A stretch of DNA of 58,694 nt from Roseicyclus marinus (GCF_030163795.1 NZ_JASJOF010000013.1:1-58694); one strand, 5' to 3'; counted from the first letter of the stretch, positions 34,741 to 45,611 are shown. Program-made: numbers and translations. The notes: generated from the sequence alone by a model not told the origin.

Positions 34741-34776
34741 CGCGATCTCCGACCGCCGAAACGGCCGGAGATCGCG
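34741..34776. other. Strong inverted repeat upstream of cpaE
   Basis: CGCGATCTCCG (34741-34751) and CGGAGATCGCG (34766-34776) match over 11 bases; the loop holds a second small dyad GCCG-AAA-CGGC. It lies in the 227-nt spacer between the OmpA-like gene and cpaE, about 70 nt before the cpaE start. There is no T-run. It may be an RNA processing or stability element dividing the operon, or an operator. Confidence 0.5.
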
Positions 34777-34846
34777 ACACACGGGCGCAACAAGCGTCCG
34801 GTCAGAATGACGTTCCGGAAAACCCGGGCAGCATAGGACGACAGGA

Positions 34847-36181
34847 ATGAGCAGCGGACTTGCCTTGCGATCCGAACCGGCACCCATCGTGGCCTGCACG
34901 GTGTCACGAAACGTGCATCGTTTCGATCTGCTGATCGAGGACATGGAAGCGGAACTGGGCGAGGCTTGGGGAGATCTGGGCTTTGACGAGGTGCGTGCCT
35001 TTCTGGATCAACCCGATGCAGCGTCCCTTGAATTCATCGCCTTAGCCGTGACCCCCGATGACCTCGGCGATCTGGGCCAGATCGGAGAGATCATCGTCGC
35101 GTGCAAGGCGCGCGGGCTGGGCATCATTATCGTGGCCGATGACCTTGGCGCCGCGGCGCTGCGCGAATTGCTGCGCCTTGGTGCGGATGATTTCGTGCCT
35201 TATCCGCTGGCCGGGGGCGCGCTTCGCGATGCGATGGGTCGGATCCGCACACAGCAAGCAGCCTCCGATCCCATACCCGCGTCGGTGACAGCCCTTGCAC
35301 CAGTGGCGGAGACCAAGGCCGCGCCCGATAGCGCCGATCCGACGACGCAGCCTGTTCCCGCCCGGGAAGCCGCGCCGGTCAGGATCGGACCGCGTCTTGG
35401 CGCGCAGGCCGCCGTCTTCGCCGTACAAGGCCTCGCCGGTGGCACCGGCGCATCGACGCTGGCGGTAAACCTCGCGTGGGAATTGGCCACCATCGACAAG
35501 GACAAGGCACCGTCGGTCTGCCTGATGGATTTCGACCTTCAGGCCGGCACCGTCTCGACCTTCCTCGACCTGCCCCGGCGCGACATGGTGATCGAGGTGC
35601 TGCAAGAAGCCCAAAGCATGGACGTTGAGGCGTTCAAGCAGGCGCTTTTGGGCTATGAGGGCAAGCTATCGGTCTTTCCGGCACCGCCCGAGTTGCTTCC
35701 GCTGGACCTGATCGGACCGGAGGAGGTCGAGGCACTTCTCAATCTTGCCACGCAATGCTTCGACATCGTGATCGTGGACATGCCGCACACGATGGTGATG
35801 TGGACGGAAACGGTTCTCAACCGCGCCGATGTCTATTTCGCCACCATGGAACTGGACATGCGTTCCGCGCAGAACGCGATGCGCTTCCTCAAGGCGATGC
35901 GCAGCGAGGGCCTGCCGGTCGAGAAACTGAACTTTGTGCTGAACCGTGCGCCTGGCCTGACCGATTTGAACGGCAAGGGCCGCGTCCGCAAATTGGCCGA
36001 AAGCCTTGGCGTCAAGATCGCGACCATGCTGCCCGACGGTGGCAAGCCAGTGTCGCAGGCGGGTGACCACGGCGAGCCGCTTGCCGTCACCGCCCGCAAG
36101 AACGCCCTGCGCAAGGAAATCGCGAAACTCGCCGGCGGCCTGCACAAGGCCATGCTGGGCGATGCCAAGGCCGCCAAGTAA
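34847..36181 (+). CDS. cpaE: Tad pilus localisation ATPase CpaE/TadZ
   Basis: A 444-residue ParA/MinD-like protein that places the Tad machinery in the cell. The N-terminal third is a receiver-like domain (FIALAVTPDDLGDLGQ, LGADDFVPYPLAGGALRDAM), followed by a Pro/Ala-rich linker and the ATPase domain from about 185. The P-loop reads GLAGGTGASTLAVNLA, with Ala where the classical deviant Walker lysine would be, as in other CpaE proteins. DFDLQAGT and IVIVDMPH follow. cpaF starts 18 nt downstream. Confidence 0.93.
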   Translation: MSSGLALRSEPAPIVACTVSRNVHRFDLLIEDMEAELGEAWGDLGFDEVRAFLDQPDAASLEFIALAVTPDDLGDLGQIGEIIVACKARGLGIIIVADDLGAAALRELLRLGADDFVPYPLAGGALRDAMGRIRTQQAASDPIPASVTALAPVAETKAAPDSADPTTQPVPAREAAPVRIGPRLGAQAAVFAVQGLAGGTGASTLAVNLAWELATIDKDKAPSVCLMDFDLQAGTVSTFLDLPRRDMVIEVLQEAQSMDVEAFKQALLGYEGKLSVFPAPPELLPLDLIGPEEVEALLNLATQCFDIVIVDMPHTMVMWTETVLNRADVYFATMELDMRSAQNAMRFLKAMRSEGLPVEKLNFVLNRAPGLTDLNGKGRVRKLAESLGVKIATMLPDGGKPVSQAGDHGEPLAVTARKNALRKEIAKLAGGLHKAMLGDAKAAK

Positions 36182-36198
36182 TCAAGGGTTAGCGACAG

Positions 36199-37668
<1,470 letters not shown>

Positions 37669-37673
37669 TCGCC

Positions 37674-38642
37674 ATGCAGCTGTCCATCGAACCCTTGATC
37701 TACATCGGGATCTTCGTCGGCATCGTGATGCTGGTCGAAGGCATCTACCTTGCCATCTTCGGCAAGTCGATCAGCCTGAACGCCCGGGTCAACCGCCGCT
37801 TGGCGATGCTGGAAAAAGGCACTTCCCGCGAAGAGGTTCTGGCCAAACTCCGCAAGGAACTGGATCAGCACAAGGGCGCGGTGCGGCTCCCCTTCTACAT
37901 GCTGATCGCGGACAAGGCGCAAAAGGCGAACATCGCCTTCACGCCCGGACAATTGATCATGGTGATGTTCGGGCTGTCCGTGGCGGCCTTCGTCGGGCTG
38001 ACGATCCTCACGGCGACCTCGCTGCCGATCCGGCTGCTGGTCTCGGTGGCGATGGGTGTGGGCGGTGTGTTCTACTGGGTCAGCTCCAAGGCCAAGAAAC
38101 GCCTTGCGATGATCGATGAACAATTGCCCGATGCGATCGAACTGATGGTGCGCAGCCTGCGCGTGGGCCACCCCTTCGTGTCCGCCATCAATACCGTCGC
38201 GCGCGAAATCGCCGATCCGCTCGCCTCCGAACTGGGGGTGATCGCCGACGAGGCCGCCTATGGCCGTGACGTATCAGAGTCGATCCGCGCCATGGCCGAA
38301 CGGCTGGACAGCCAGGATCTGCGCTTCATGGCGGTCGCGGTGGGGATCCAGCAGACCTCGGGCGGCAATCTCGCCGAAATCCTGCAAGGCCTGTCCGAGG
38401 TGATCCGCGCCCGGTTCAAGCTGTTCCGCAAGGTCAAGGCGATCACCGGCGAAGCCAAGTGGTCGGGCACCTTCCTGTCGGTCTTCCCGCTGCTTGCGCT
38501 GGTCGGCATCAACGTGATGCAGCCCGATTACTACGACGACGTGATGGGATCGCCCGTCTTTCTGCCCGCCTGCATCGTGGTGGGGGTCATGCTGATGATG
38601 AACATGATCTTCATGAAGATGCTGGTGAACATCAAGGTTTGA
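37674..38642 (+). CDS. tadB: Tad inner-membrane protein TadB
   Basis: A 322-residue platform protein with a T2SSF domain. N-terminal helix (YIGIFVGIVMLVEGIYLAIF), a central pair of helices, the conserved cytoplasmic region LPDAIELMVRSLRVGHPFVS to GGNLAEILQGLSEVIRARF, and C-terminal helices. It partners TadC in the pilus motor. ATG 37674 has GCGGAG upstream; a GTG at 37665 overlaps the cpaF stop and could add three residues. Confidence 0.94.
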   Translation: MQLSIEPLIYIGIFVGIVMLVEGIYLAIFGKSISLNARVNRRLAMLEKGTSREEVLAKLRKELDQHKGAVRLPFYMLIADKAQKANIAFTPGQLIMVMFGLSVAAFVGLTILTATSLPIRLLVSVAMGVGGVFYWVSSKAKKRLAMIDEQLPDAIELMVRSLRVGHPFVSAINTVAREIADPLASELGVIADEAAYGRDVSESIRAMAERLDSQDLRFMAVAVGIQQTSGGNLAEILQGLSEVIRARFKLFRKVKAITGEAKWSGTFLSVFPLLALVGINVMQPDYYDDVMGSPVFLPACIVVGVMLMMNMIFMKMLVNIKV

Positions 38643-38660
38643 CCCGAGGGAGCCCGCGCG

Positions 38661-39644
38661 ATGCCGTTCATCCTGAACCTTCTCGACAAAGCCAACGCCT
38701 TTTTGGTGACGCATCTGGGCGAACTTGGGCCGCTGATCGCCGCGGGTATGCTGGGCGTGCTTCTGGTGCTGGTCGCCCTGCCCGCGATGCTGTCGCAACG
38801 CAAGGATCCGCTGGACAAGCTCAAGGAAACGCGGCTGAACGCCAGCGAGGCGCGTGTCGACACCACCGCGCTCCGCCGCAAGGGCGGCAAGGACGCGCGG
38901 CTCGACCGGTTCGCGCAATACCTCGAACCACAGGACCAGACCCAGTACAGCGCCATCAGGCTGGAGCTGGTACGCGCGGGCTACCGGTCCAAGGGCGCCG
39001 TCCAGACCTTCCATTTCGCGCAGCTGGCCATGGGGATCGGCGGGCTGGTGCTCGGTACTCTGATCGTGCTGGTGGGTGGTGGCGGATCGCCGCAAAGTTC
39101 GATCCTGTCGGTGCTGTTGCCCGGCTGTCTGGGCTATTACGCCCCCAAATACTGGGTCAAGCGCCGCGTTCAGAGCCGGGTCGACGAAATCACCAGCGGT
39201 TTTCCGGATTCGCTCGACCTGATGCTTGTCTGCGTCGAGGCTGGTCAATCGCTCGATCAGGCGATCATCCGCGTCGCCAAGGAGATGCGGACCGGCTACC
39301 CGGCCCTGTCCGAGGAATTCGAGATCGTGGCCTACGAGATGAAAGCGGGCAAGGACAAGACGCGGGTCTTGCGCGACATGGGCGACCGTGTCGGCATCCA
39401 AGACGTGAACAGTTTCGTGACCACGCTTATCCAATCGGCGACCTTCGGCACCTCGATCGCCGAGGCCCTGCGGATCTATGCCGCCGAAATGCGCGACAAG
39501 CGCGTGATGCGGGCCGAGGAAAAGGCCAACAAGCTTCCCACGAAACTCACGCTCGGCACGATGATGTTCTGTCTGCCGCCGCTCCTGATCATCCTGATCG
39601 GCCCGTCGATCTATGGCATTGCACAGAACCTGTCGGGCGGATGA
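38661..39644 (+). CDS. tadC: Tad inner-membrane protein TadC
   Basis: A 327-residue T2SSF-domain protein, partner of TadB. N-terminal helix (LIAAGMLGVLLVLVALPAML), conserved FPDSLDLMLVCVEAGQSLDQ, and a C-terminal LTLGTMMFCLPPLLIILIGP with the GPSIYGIAQ ending common to TadC. Separated from tadB by 18 nt and from tadD by 34 nt. Confidence 0.94.
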   Translation: MPFILNLLDKANAFLVTHLGELGPLIAAGMLGVLLVLVALPAMLSQRKDPLDKLKETRLNASEARVDTTALRRKGGKDARLDRFAQYLEPQDQTQYSAIRLELVRAGYRSKGAVQTFHFAQLAMGIGGLVLGTLIVLVGGGGSPQSSILSVLLPGCLGYYAPKYWVKRRVQSRVDEITSGFPDSLDLMLVCVEAGQSLDQAIIRVAKEMRTGYPALSEEFEIVAYEMKAGKDKTRVLRDMGDRVGIQDVNSFVTTLIQSATFGTSIAEALRIYAAEMRDKRVMRAEEKANKLPTKLTLGTMMFCLPPLLIILIGPSIYGIAQNLSGG

Positions 39645-39678
39645 ACATGACGCGCGCGACGCCCGGCCCGGGGGCTAA

Positions 39679-40260
39679 ATGATGAAACGGTTCATCAGTC
39701 TTGCGGGGTTTCTGGCGCTATCGGGCTGCATCGGATCCCAAGCCGATGATCGGCTCGATCCGCTGCCGCGAGAGCTGGAAATCGCGGCCCCCGCAGGGAC
39801 CGTGGTCTTGCAAGACGAGGTCGACCAGGTGCTGGTCGGGGACCGTCTGATGGATGCCGGTCAGCACGATCTGGCGCTGAGGGCCTATTACCGCGCCGCT
39901 GCCGAACGCGGCATCGATGCCGAGGTGCTGACCTCGATCGGGGCTGCCAATCTCGCGCTCGGGCGCATCGGACAGGCCGAGAGGCAGTTCCGCGAGGCGA
40001 TCGAGATCGACGAAAGCTTCGTCCCCGCCATCAACAATCTGGGCGTGGTCCTGATGGAACAGGGCGAATACGGCGAGGCGCGCCGCATATTCGAAAGAGC
40101 GTTTGCACTCGATAGTGGCAGTTCAGACGCTATTCGGGACAACCTTCGTCTTTCTATCGCACGAATGGAGGATTCCGTTTATGGTGAACGCAATAACCAA
40201 GAGGGCCTTGGGCTGATCCGGCGTGGCGGTGGGGTGTTCGAACTTCGTCGCGACCCGTGA
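39679..40260 (+). CDS. tadD: TPR lipoprotein TadD
   Basis: A 193-residue lipoprotein (lipobox LALSGC, Cys near residue 17) with at least three TPR helical pairs: DRLMDAGQHDLALRAYYRAA, TSIGAANLALGRIGQAERQF, and AINNLGVVLMEQGEYGEARR. TadD is thought to act as a pilotin-like factor for the secretin. The C-terminal 40 residues are less conserved (QEGLGLIRRGGGVFELRRDP). Co-directional with all tad genes. Confidence 0.92.
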   Translation: MMKRFISLAGFLALSGCIGSQADDRLDPLPRELEIAAPAGTVVLQDEVDQVLVGDRLMDAGQHDLALRAYYRAAAERGIDAEVLTSIGAANLALGRIGQAERQFREAIEIDESFVPAINNLGVVLMEQGEYGEARRIFERAFALDSGSSDAIRDNLRLSIARMEDSVYGERNNQEGLGLIRRGGGVFELRRDP

Positions 40261-40301
40261 CGGAACCGAAGGTCAAGAGTTCGAGCAGTAAGAGGTTCCA
40301 C

Positions 40302-41159
40302 ATGACGCTCAGCCTCCGGCTTGCCCCGGTGATCGTTGTGGCGCTTGCCACGGCGGCCTGCGACACGCCCCGGTCGATGGATGTTAACCGGGCGGACGGG
40401 CCCCTGAACGCGATCGACGAAAGCAACCTCAACGATATCATGTTGACGGCCGCCGCCCCCGACGAGGCCGTGGCCTATTTCCACCGCGCCTATGCCGAAA
40501 GCCCCGAACGCATCGATCTGAGGCGCGGGCTTGCCGCCAGCCTCGTCCGGGCGGGCCGCGCTGACGAGGCCGTGCCGCATTGGCGCGCCATCGTGGACAG
40601 CGATGCCGCGATCGACGAGGACCGCATCGATTACGCCGGAGCGCTGATCCGCACCGGGGCCTGGGACGAGGCGGAAGCCCAGCTTGATCGCGTGCCCCCG
40701 ACCCTTGAGACCTATGAACGCTACCGGCTTGAGGCGATGGTCGCAGATGCCAATCAGGAATGGGACAGGGCCGACAGTTTCTATGAAACCGCTGTCGGCC
40801 TGACCACACGACCGGCCAATGTGCTCAACAATTGGGGATATTCCCGTCTGACGCGTGGGGATTTCGACGGCGCGGAAACGCTGTTCCTGCAAGCCATCAG
40901 CTATGATCCCGACCTCTTTACCGCCAAGAACAATCTTGTTTTGGCGCGAGCGGCGCAGGGCAATTACCAGTTGCCTCTGGTCCGTATGACCGAGGTGGAA
41001 CGCGCCCAATTGCTGCACACCGCTGCGCTGGCCGCTATCCGGCAGGGCGAGACGGATCTGGGTCGCGGCCTTCTGGCGGAGGCGATCGAGACCCATCCGC
41101 AGCATTTCGAGGCGGCGGTGCGGGCCCTCAACGCGCTCGAGACCGAGGTGCGCGGCTGA
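40302..41159 (+). CDS. Second TPR lipoprotein of the Tad locus
   Basis: A 285-residue predicted lipoprotein (lipobox ATAAC, Cys near residue 20) built largely from TPR-like pairs (EAVAYFHRAYAESPERIDLR, NNWGYSRLTRGDFDGAETLF, TAALAAIRQGETDLGRGLLA). It is a distant relative of TadD and occurs next to it in Rhodobacterales Tad clusters. ATG 40302 with AAGAGG about 9 nt upstream was chosen; GTG 40257, overlapping the tadD stop, would put 15 polar residues before the signal peptide. Its stop overlaps the peptidase start (TGATG). Confidence 0.88.
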   Translation: MTLSLRLAPVIVVALATAACDTPRSMDVNRADGPLNAIDESNLNDIMLTAAAPDEAVAYFHRAYAESPERIDLRRGLAASLVRAGRADEAVPHWRAIVDSDAAIDEDRIDYAGALIRTGAWDEAEAQLDRVPPTLETYERYRLEAMVADANQEWDRADSFYETAVGLTTRPANVLNNWGYSRLTRGDFDGAETLFLQAISYDPDLFTAKNNLVLARAAQGNYQLPLVRMTEVERAQLLHTAALAAIRQGETDLGRGLLAEAIETHPQHFEAAVRALNALETEVRG

Positions 41160-41680
41160 TGACCCTTGCCCTGACCGTGACCGAAGCTCTGTGGTTCCTG
41201 CCCTTCGTGCTGCCGATCTGCCTTTGGGTCGCGTTGAGCGATCTGCGCGCGATGCGCATCCCCAATGTCGCCGTGCTGGCGTTGACGGGCGTATTTCTCG
41301 TCATCGGCCTCGTGCTGGTGATGGGCCTCGGGGTCTGGAGCTTCGAGACTTATCTCTGGCGTTGGGCCGCGCTTGTCGTCGTGCTCCTCATCGGCTTCGT
41401 GGTCACCTCGCTCGGCCTTGTGGGCGCGGGGGATGCGAAATTCGCCGCCGCCATGGCACCCTTCGTGGCGCCGGGGGATGGGCTGTTTTTTCTCATGCTT
41501 TTTTCGCTGGTGCTGATCGGCTCGTGGATCGCCCATCGCGTCGCGGGGCGGGTGCCCGCGGTACGCCGCGCCACGCCGGGCTGGACATCGTGGGACCAGG
41601 GAAAGCTTTTCCCGATGGGTGTCGCACTTGCGGGTGCGCTGGCCGTCTACCTCGTTCTGGGGCTTGGTTCGGGGGCGTGA
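41159..41680 (+). CDS. cpaA: Prepilin peptidase CpaA/TadV
   Basis: Aspartic peptidase of the A24 family, 173 residues with about six membrane helices. The two catalytic aspartates are visible: D28 in VALSDLRAMRIPN and D92 in LVGAGDAKFAAAMAP (GxGDxK-type motif). It should cleave the Flp prepilins at the Gly-(A/N) site. Length matches TadV, without the N-methylation domain of PilD. Position at the far end from the pilin genes is unusual for many Tad loci, where it lies beside flp. Confidence 0.93.
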   Translation: MTLALTVTEALWFLPFVLPICLWVALSDLRAMRIPNVAVLALTGVFLVIGLVLVMGLGVWSFETYLWRWAALVVVLLIGFVVTSLGLVGAGDAKFAAAMAPFVAPGDGLFFLMLFSLVLIGSWIAHRVAGRVPAVRRATPGWTSWDQGKLFPMGVALAGALAVYLVLGLGSGA

Positions 41681-41744
41681 TCCAAACGCCGCCGAGCTTC
41701 CAAATACACGCCCAAGATCGGCCGTAATCGCCCCCTATCCGGAA

Positions 41745-41762
41745 CCCGTTGCATCAAACGGG
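41745..41762 (+). promoter_or_regulatory. Small hairpin overlapping the ribosome site of the AAA+ gene
   Basis: CCCGTT (41745-41750) pairs with AACGGG (41757-41762) across a 6-nt loop. AACGGGG is the only purine-rich ribosome site before ATG 41773, so the hairpin could limit translation of the ATPase. Stem is short, so this is tentative. Confidence 0.35.
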
Positions 41763-41772
41763 GCATAATCAC

Positions 41773-43092
41773 ATGAACGTCCGGGTTTCCGAAACCGACC
41801 TGACCGCACCGCCGCCGCTGCGCAAGCTGTCCGACACCGGCCTGACACCCGTCATGATGCGGGACATTCTGCTCAAGACGATATTCCGCAAGAACGTGGA
41901 AAAGGTCTCGGATATCGCCAAGGCCATCGCCCTGCCCCTTCCATTGACGCAGGAACTGATCGACGGTTTGCGCGACATGGGATTGATGCAAGCGACCGGC
42001 ACGCTGCACGCGACCTCCAGTTCCGAGATGGGATTTCAGCTGACCGACGGCGGCAAGGCCCGCGCGCTCGATGCGCTGAGCCAATCGGAATATTACGGCG
42101 CCATGCCCGTGCCGCTCGAAGACTACAAGACGCAGGTCAAACGCCAGTCGATCCGCGACATCCGCCTGACCCGCGAGATGCTGGAACGATCAATGGGCCA
42201 CCTGATCCTGCCCAAGGGCCTTATTGACCAGCTGGGGCCGGCGGTGGGCTCGGGGCGCTCGGTCCTGATGTATGGCCCACCTGGCAACGGCAAATCCTCG
42301 ATCGCCGAGGGCATCCGCAACGCCATGGGCGACACGATCCATGTGCCCCATGCGCTGGCCTATGCCGGGCAGGTGATCACGCTCTTCGATCCCATCGTTC
42401 ATACGCCGGTCCGGCAGGGCGACGACGCCGAGCTCAGCCCGCTGCGCCGCGCCGCTGCACGGAGCGATACGCGCTACATCCTGTGCACCCGTCCGACCGT
42501 GATGACGGGGGGTGAACTGACGCTGTCGATGCTCGACCTCAACTACAACGCCGTCAGCCGCACCTACCAGGCGAGCCTGCAACTCAAGGCCACGGGTGGC
42601 GTTTTCATCGTGGACGACCTTGGCCGACAGGAGGAATCGCCACAGGCGCTGATCAACCGTTGGATCGTTCCGATGGAAAACGCCTACGATATTCTCGCCC
42701 TGCAGTCCGGCGAGAAGTTCGAGGTTCCCTTCGACACGCTGGTGGTGTTCTCGACCAACTTTCACCCTAACGAGATCTTCGATCAGGCCGCGCTCCGCCG
42801 CATCTTCTTCAAGGTGAAGATCGATGGCCCGACGCAGGAGCAGTTTCTGAGGATCTTCGCCCTCGTCGCCAAGAAAAAGGGCATTCCGCTCGACGAGGCC
42901 TCGCTGATCCATCTGCTCAAGATGAAATACCCCACGATCAACAACACTTTCGCCAATTATCACCCGGTCTTCCTGTGCGACCAGATCAAGGCAATCTGCG
43001 ATTTCGAGGGTATCCCCTACCAGATGCGCCCCGAATTCATCGACCGCGCATGGGACAATCTTTTTGTGAAACACGAAAAGATCGTTCACTAA
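41773..43092 (+). CDS. Tad-associated AAA+ ATPase, unknown role
   Basis: A 439-residue cytoplasmic ATPase encoded right after the pilus genes. The N-terminal part (about 25-125) is helical and looks like a winged helix (LLKTIFRKNVEKVSDIAKAI, then GFQLTDGGKARALDAL). The ATPase domain has Walker A MYGPPGNGKSSIAEGI near 168-178, a VFIVDDLGRQEE Walker B, and the sensor segment VVFSTNFHPNEIFDQAALRR. A C-terminal lid follows (KMKYPTINNTFANYHPVFLC). Similar genes are found near Tad loci in alphaproteobacteria to my knowledge, but I know of no defined function; a regulatory or remodelling role is inference. Confidence 0.85.
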   Translation: MNVRVSETDLTAPPPLRKLSDTGLTPVMMRDILLKTIFRKNVEKVSDIAKAIALPLPLTQELIDGLRDMGLMQATGTLHATSSSEMGFQLTDGGKARALDALSQSEYYGAMPVPLEDYKTQVKRQSIRDIRLTREMLERSMGHLILPKGLIDQLGPAVGSGRSVLMYGPPGNGKSSIAEGIRNAMGDTIHVPHALAYAGQVITLFDPIVHTPVRQGDDAELSPLRRAAARSDTRYILCTRPTVMTGGELTLSMLDLNYNAVSRTYQASLQLKATGGVFIVDDLGRQEESPQALINRWIVPMENAYDILALQSGEKFEVPFDTLVVFSTNFHPNEIFDQAALRRIFFKVKIDGPTQEQFLRIFALVAKKKGIPLDEASLIHLLKMKYPTINNTFANYHPVFLCDQIKAICDFEGIPYQMRPEFIDRAWDNLFVKHEKIVH

Positions 43093-43147
43093 GACCTACG
43101 CAAAGCCCCCCATGGCCAAGCGCGCGCAAGCGATTATCTAGGATCGC

Positions 43148-45571
43148 ATGACGCGCAGCCTTCCCCCCGCCATCACCGGCTGGTTCGCCAGCCGGGGCTG
43201 GTCGATCCACCCCCACCAGCACGCGATGCTGGATCGGGCCCATGCGCCATGCCAGCTCCTTATCGCGCCCACAGGTGGGGGCAAGACCATGGCGGGTTTC
43301 CTGCCGACGCTGGCCGATCTTGCGGATGGCACCCACAAGGGGCTTCATACGCTCTATGTCTCGCCCCTCAAGGCGCTGGCGGCTGACATCAAGCGCAACC
43401 TGACCGGCCCGATCACGGAGATGGGCCTACCCATCCGGGTGGAGGATCGCACCGGCGACACCTCCTCGCACACCAAGCGCCGCCAGCGCGCCGACCCGCC
43501 CCATATCCTGCTGACAACGCCTGAATCCCTTGCGTTGATGGTGTCCTACGAGGATGCACATCGCACCTTTGCCGGGTTGCAGCGCATCATCGTCGATGAA
43601 ATTCACGCGCTGGCCGAAAGCAAACGGGGCGATCAGCTCATGCTTGCGCTCTCGCGCCTGTCCGCCCTTGCCCCGGGGCTGCGGCGCGTCGGTCTGTCGG
43701 CCACGGTCGAAGATCCCGCCGCCATCGCCCGCATCCTTGCCCGCCATCCCGATCCCTGCGAGATCCTGGAGGCCGATCCCGGCCCCGATCCCGATATCGC
43801 GATGCTGACGACGGAGGCCCCGCCGCCGTGGTCGGGCGGTGGCGGCAAATATGCCATTCCCGCCGTTCTGGAACAGGTGAAACGCCACCGCACAACGCTG
43901 ATCTTCCACAACACCCGCGCGCAGGCAGAATTGTTCTTTCACCACCTCTGGCTCGCCAACGAGGACCAGCTGCCCATCGGCATCCATCATGGCGCGCTGG
44001 CCCGCGAACAGCGCGAAAAGGTGGAACAGGCCATGGTCGACGGGCGGCTGCGCGCGATCGTCTGCACGGGATCGCTCGATCTCGGCATCGATTGGGGCGA
44101 TGTCGACCTCGTGATCCAGGTCGGCGCACCCAAGAACGTCAAACGCTTGGTCCAGCGCATCGGGCGCGCCAATCACCGCTACAACGCGCCCTCCAAGGCG
44201 CTGATCGTCCCCGCCAACCGGTTCGAGGTCATCGAATGCACCGCGGCGCTGGAGGCCGTGCGCGCCCGCCAGCTGGACGGCGACACCGACCATACCGGCC
44301 CGCTCGACGTACTGTGCCAGCATATCCTGATCCGGGCCGCGGCCGGACCCTTTCTCGCCGATGACCTGTTCGCGGAAATCCGCACCGCCGGGGCCTATGC
44401 GACCCTGCCCCGCGACAGCTTCGACCGATGCCTCGATTTCGCGGCGACGGGGGGCTACGCGCTGCGCGCCTATGATCAATGGCAGCGGCTGGTCCAACGC
44501 CCCGACGGCCAATGGCAGCTGCGCGATCCCCGCGCGACCACACGCATCCGCATGAACATCGGAACCATCGTCGATGCCGACAAAATGCAGGTCCGCTACC
44601 AGAAAACGCGGGGCGGCGCGCCCTTGGGCGAGGTCGAGGAATATTTCGCCTCGATGCTGCGCAAGGGCGACACCTTCCTGATCGGCGGCCAGATCGTGCG
44701 CTACGAAGGCATGCGCGAGATGGTGGTGGAGGTCAGCCGCACCCCCTACCTCAAGCCCAAGATCGCGACGTTCATGGGCACGAAATTCGCCACCTCGACC
44801 CAATTGTCCGACCGCATCCTGCACATGTTCCGGGCCAAGGATTGGCCTGACCTGCCCATCCACACCCGCGAATGGCTGCACCTGCAACGTCGGGTCAGCC
44901 GCCTGCCCGAACGGGACCGGTTGCTGGTCGAAAGCTTTCCCCATGACGGGCGCGAACATGTCGTGGCCTATGGCTTTGCGGGCCGCAACGCGCAGCAGAC
45001 GCTGGGTCTTTTGCTCAGCCAGCGGATGGAGATGATGGGTCTGAACCCGATGGGCTTTGTCGCCACCGATTACGCGACGCTGATCTGGGGGCTTGATCCA
45101 TTGGACGATCCCCGCCCCCTGTTCACCCGCGACAACCTTGTGGAGACGATGGAGGCATGGTTGGCCGACAACGCGGTAATGAAACGTACCTTCAAGGCCA
45201 GCGCCATCATCGCGGGCCTGATCGACCGCAACCAGCCCGGCGGCAAGCGCAAGACCGGACGGCAGGCGACATTCTCGACCGATATCCTCTACGACACGCT
45301 GCGCAAATATGACCCCGGCCACGTGATGCTCGACATCACCCGGGCCGAGGCGATGCGCGGCCTCGTGGATTTCGGCCGGATCGAAGCGATGCTCGACCGC
45401 ATCGGGGACAGGATCGACCATGTCCGGCTGACCCGTGTCACCCCCCTTGCCGCGCCGCTGTTCCTTGAACCGGGCAGGGTTCCCATCGCGGGATCCGCCG
45501 ACCAGCGCCTGCTCGAGGAAGAGGCGCAGCGCCTGATGACGGCAGCGGGCCTTGCCGAGATCGCGACCTGA
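43148..45571 (+). CDS. Ligase-associated DEXH-box DNA helicase (Lhr family)
   Basis: An 807-residue superfamily 2 helicase of the Lhr type. Motifs: Walker A APTGGGKTMAGFLP near 38-50, VSPLKALAADI, LTTPESLALM, DEIHALAESKRG near 150, LSATVEDP, then ICTGSLDLGIDWGDVDLVIQ and QRIGRANHRY. The C-terminal DUF1998-like/winged region follows. In bacteria this helicase is often in a cassette with an ATP-dependent ligase, an exonuclease and a phosphoesterase; only the last follows here. Likely DNA repair or crosslink response. Confidence 0.92.
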   Translation: MTRSLPPAITGWFASRGWSIHPHQHAMLDRAHAPCQLLIAPTGGGKTMAGFLPTLADLADGTHKGLHTLYVSPLKALAADIKRNLTGPITEMGLPIRVEDRTGDTSSHTKRRQRADPPHILLTTPESLALMVSYEDAHRTFAGLQRIIVDEIHALAESKRGDQLMLALSRLSALAPGLRRVGLSATVEDPAAIARILARHPDPCEILEADPGPDPDIAMLTTEAPPPWSGGGGKYAIPAVLEQVKRHRTTLIFHNTRAQAELFFHHLWLANEDQLPIGIHHGALAREQREKVEQAMVDGRLRAIVCTGSLDLGIDWGDVDLVIQVGAPKNVKRLVQRIGRANHRYNAPSKALIVPANRFEVIECTAALEAVRARQLDGDTDHTGPLDVLCQHILIRAAAGPFLADDLFAEIRTAGAYATLPRDSFDRCLDFAATGGYALRAYDQWQRLVQRPDGQWQLRDPRATTRIRMNIGTIVDADKMQVRYQKTRGGAPLGEVEEYFASMLRKGDTFLIGGQIVRYEGMREMVVEVSRTPYLKPKIATFMGTKFATSTQLSDRILHMFRAKDWPDLPIHTREWLHLQRRVSRLPERDRLLVESFPHDGREHVVAYGFAGRNAQQTLGLLLSQRMEMMGLNPMGFVATDYATLIWGLDPLDDPRPLFTRDNLVETMEAWLADNAVMKRTFKASAIIAGLIDRNQPGGKRKTGRQATFSTDILYDTLRKYDPGHVMLDITRAEAMRGLVDFGRIEAMLDRIGDRIDHVRLTRVTPLAAPLFLEPGRVPIAGSADQRLLEEEAQRLMTAAGLAEIAT

Positions 45572-45611
45572 CCCCTTGCACGGCCCTGCCTCGCGGCCTT
45601 ATGAACAAAGC

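Noticed and set aside
43427-45421. 664-codon open frame opposite the DEXH helicase
   Set aside because: The helicase strand carries all superfamily 2 motifs; the reverse frame is a shadow of its codon bias.
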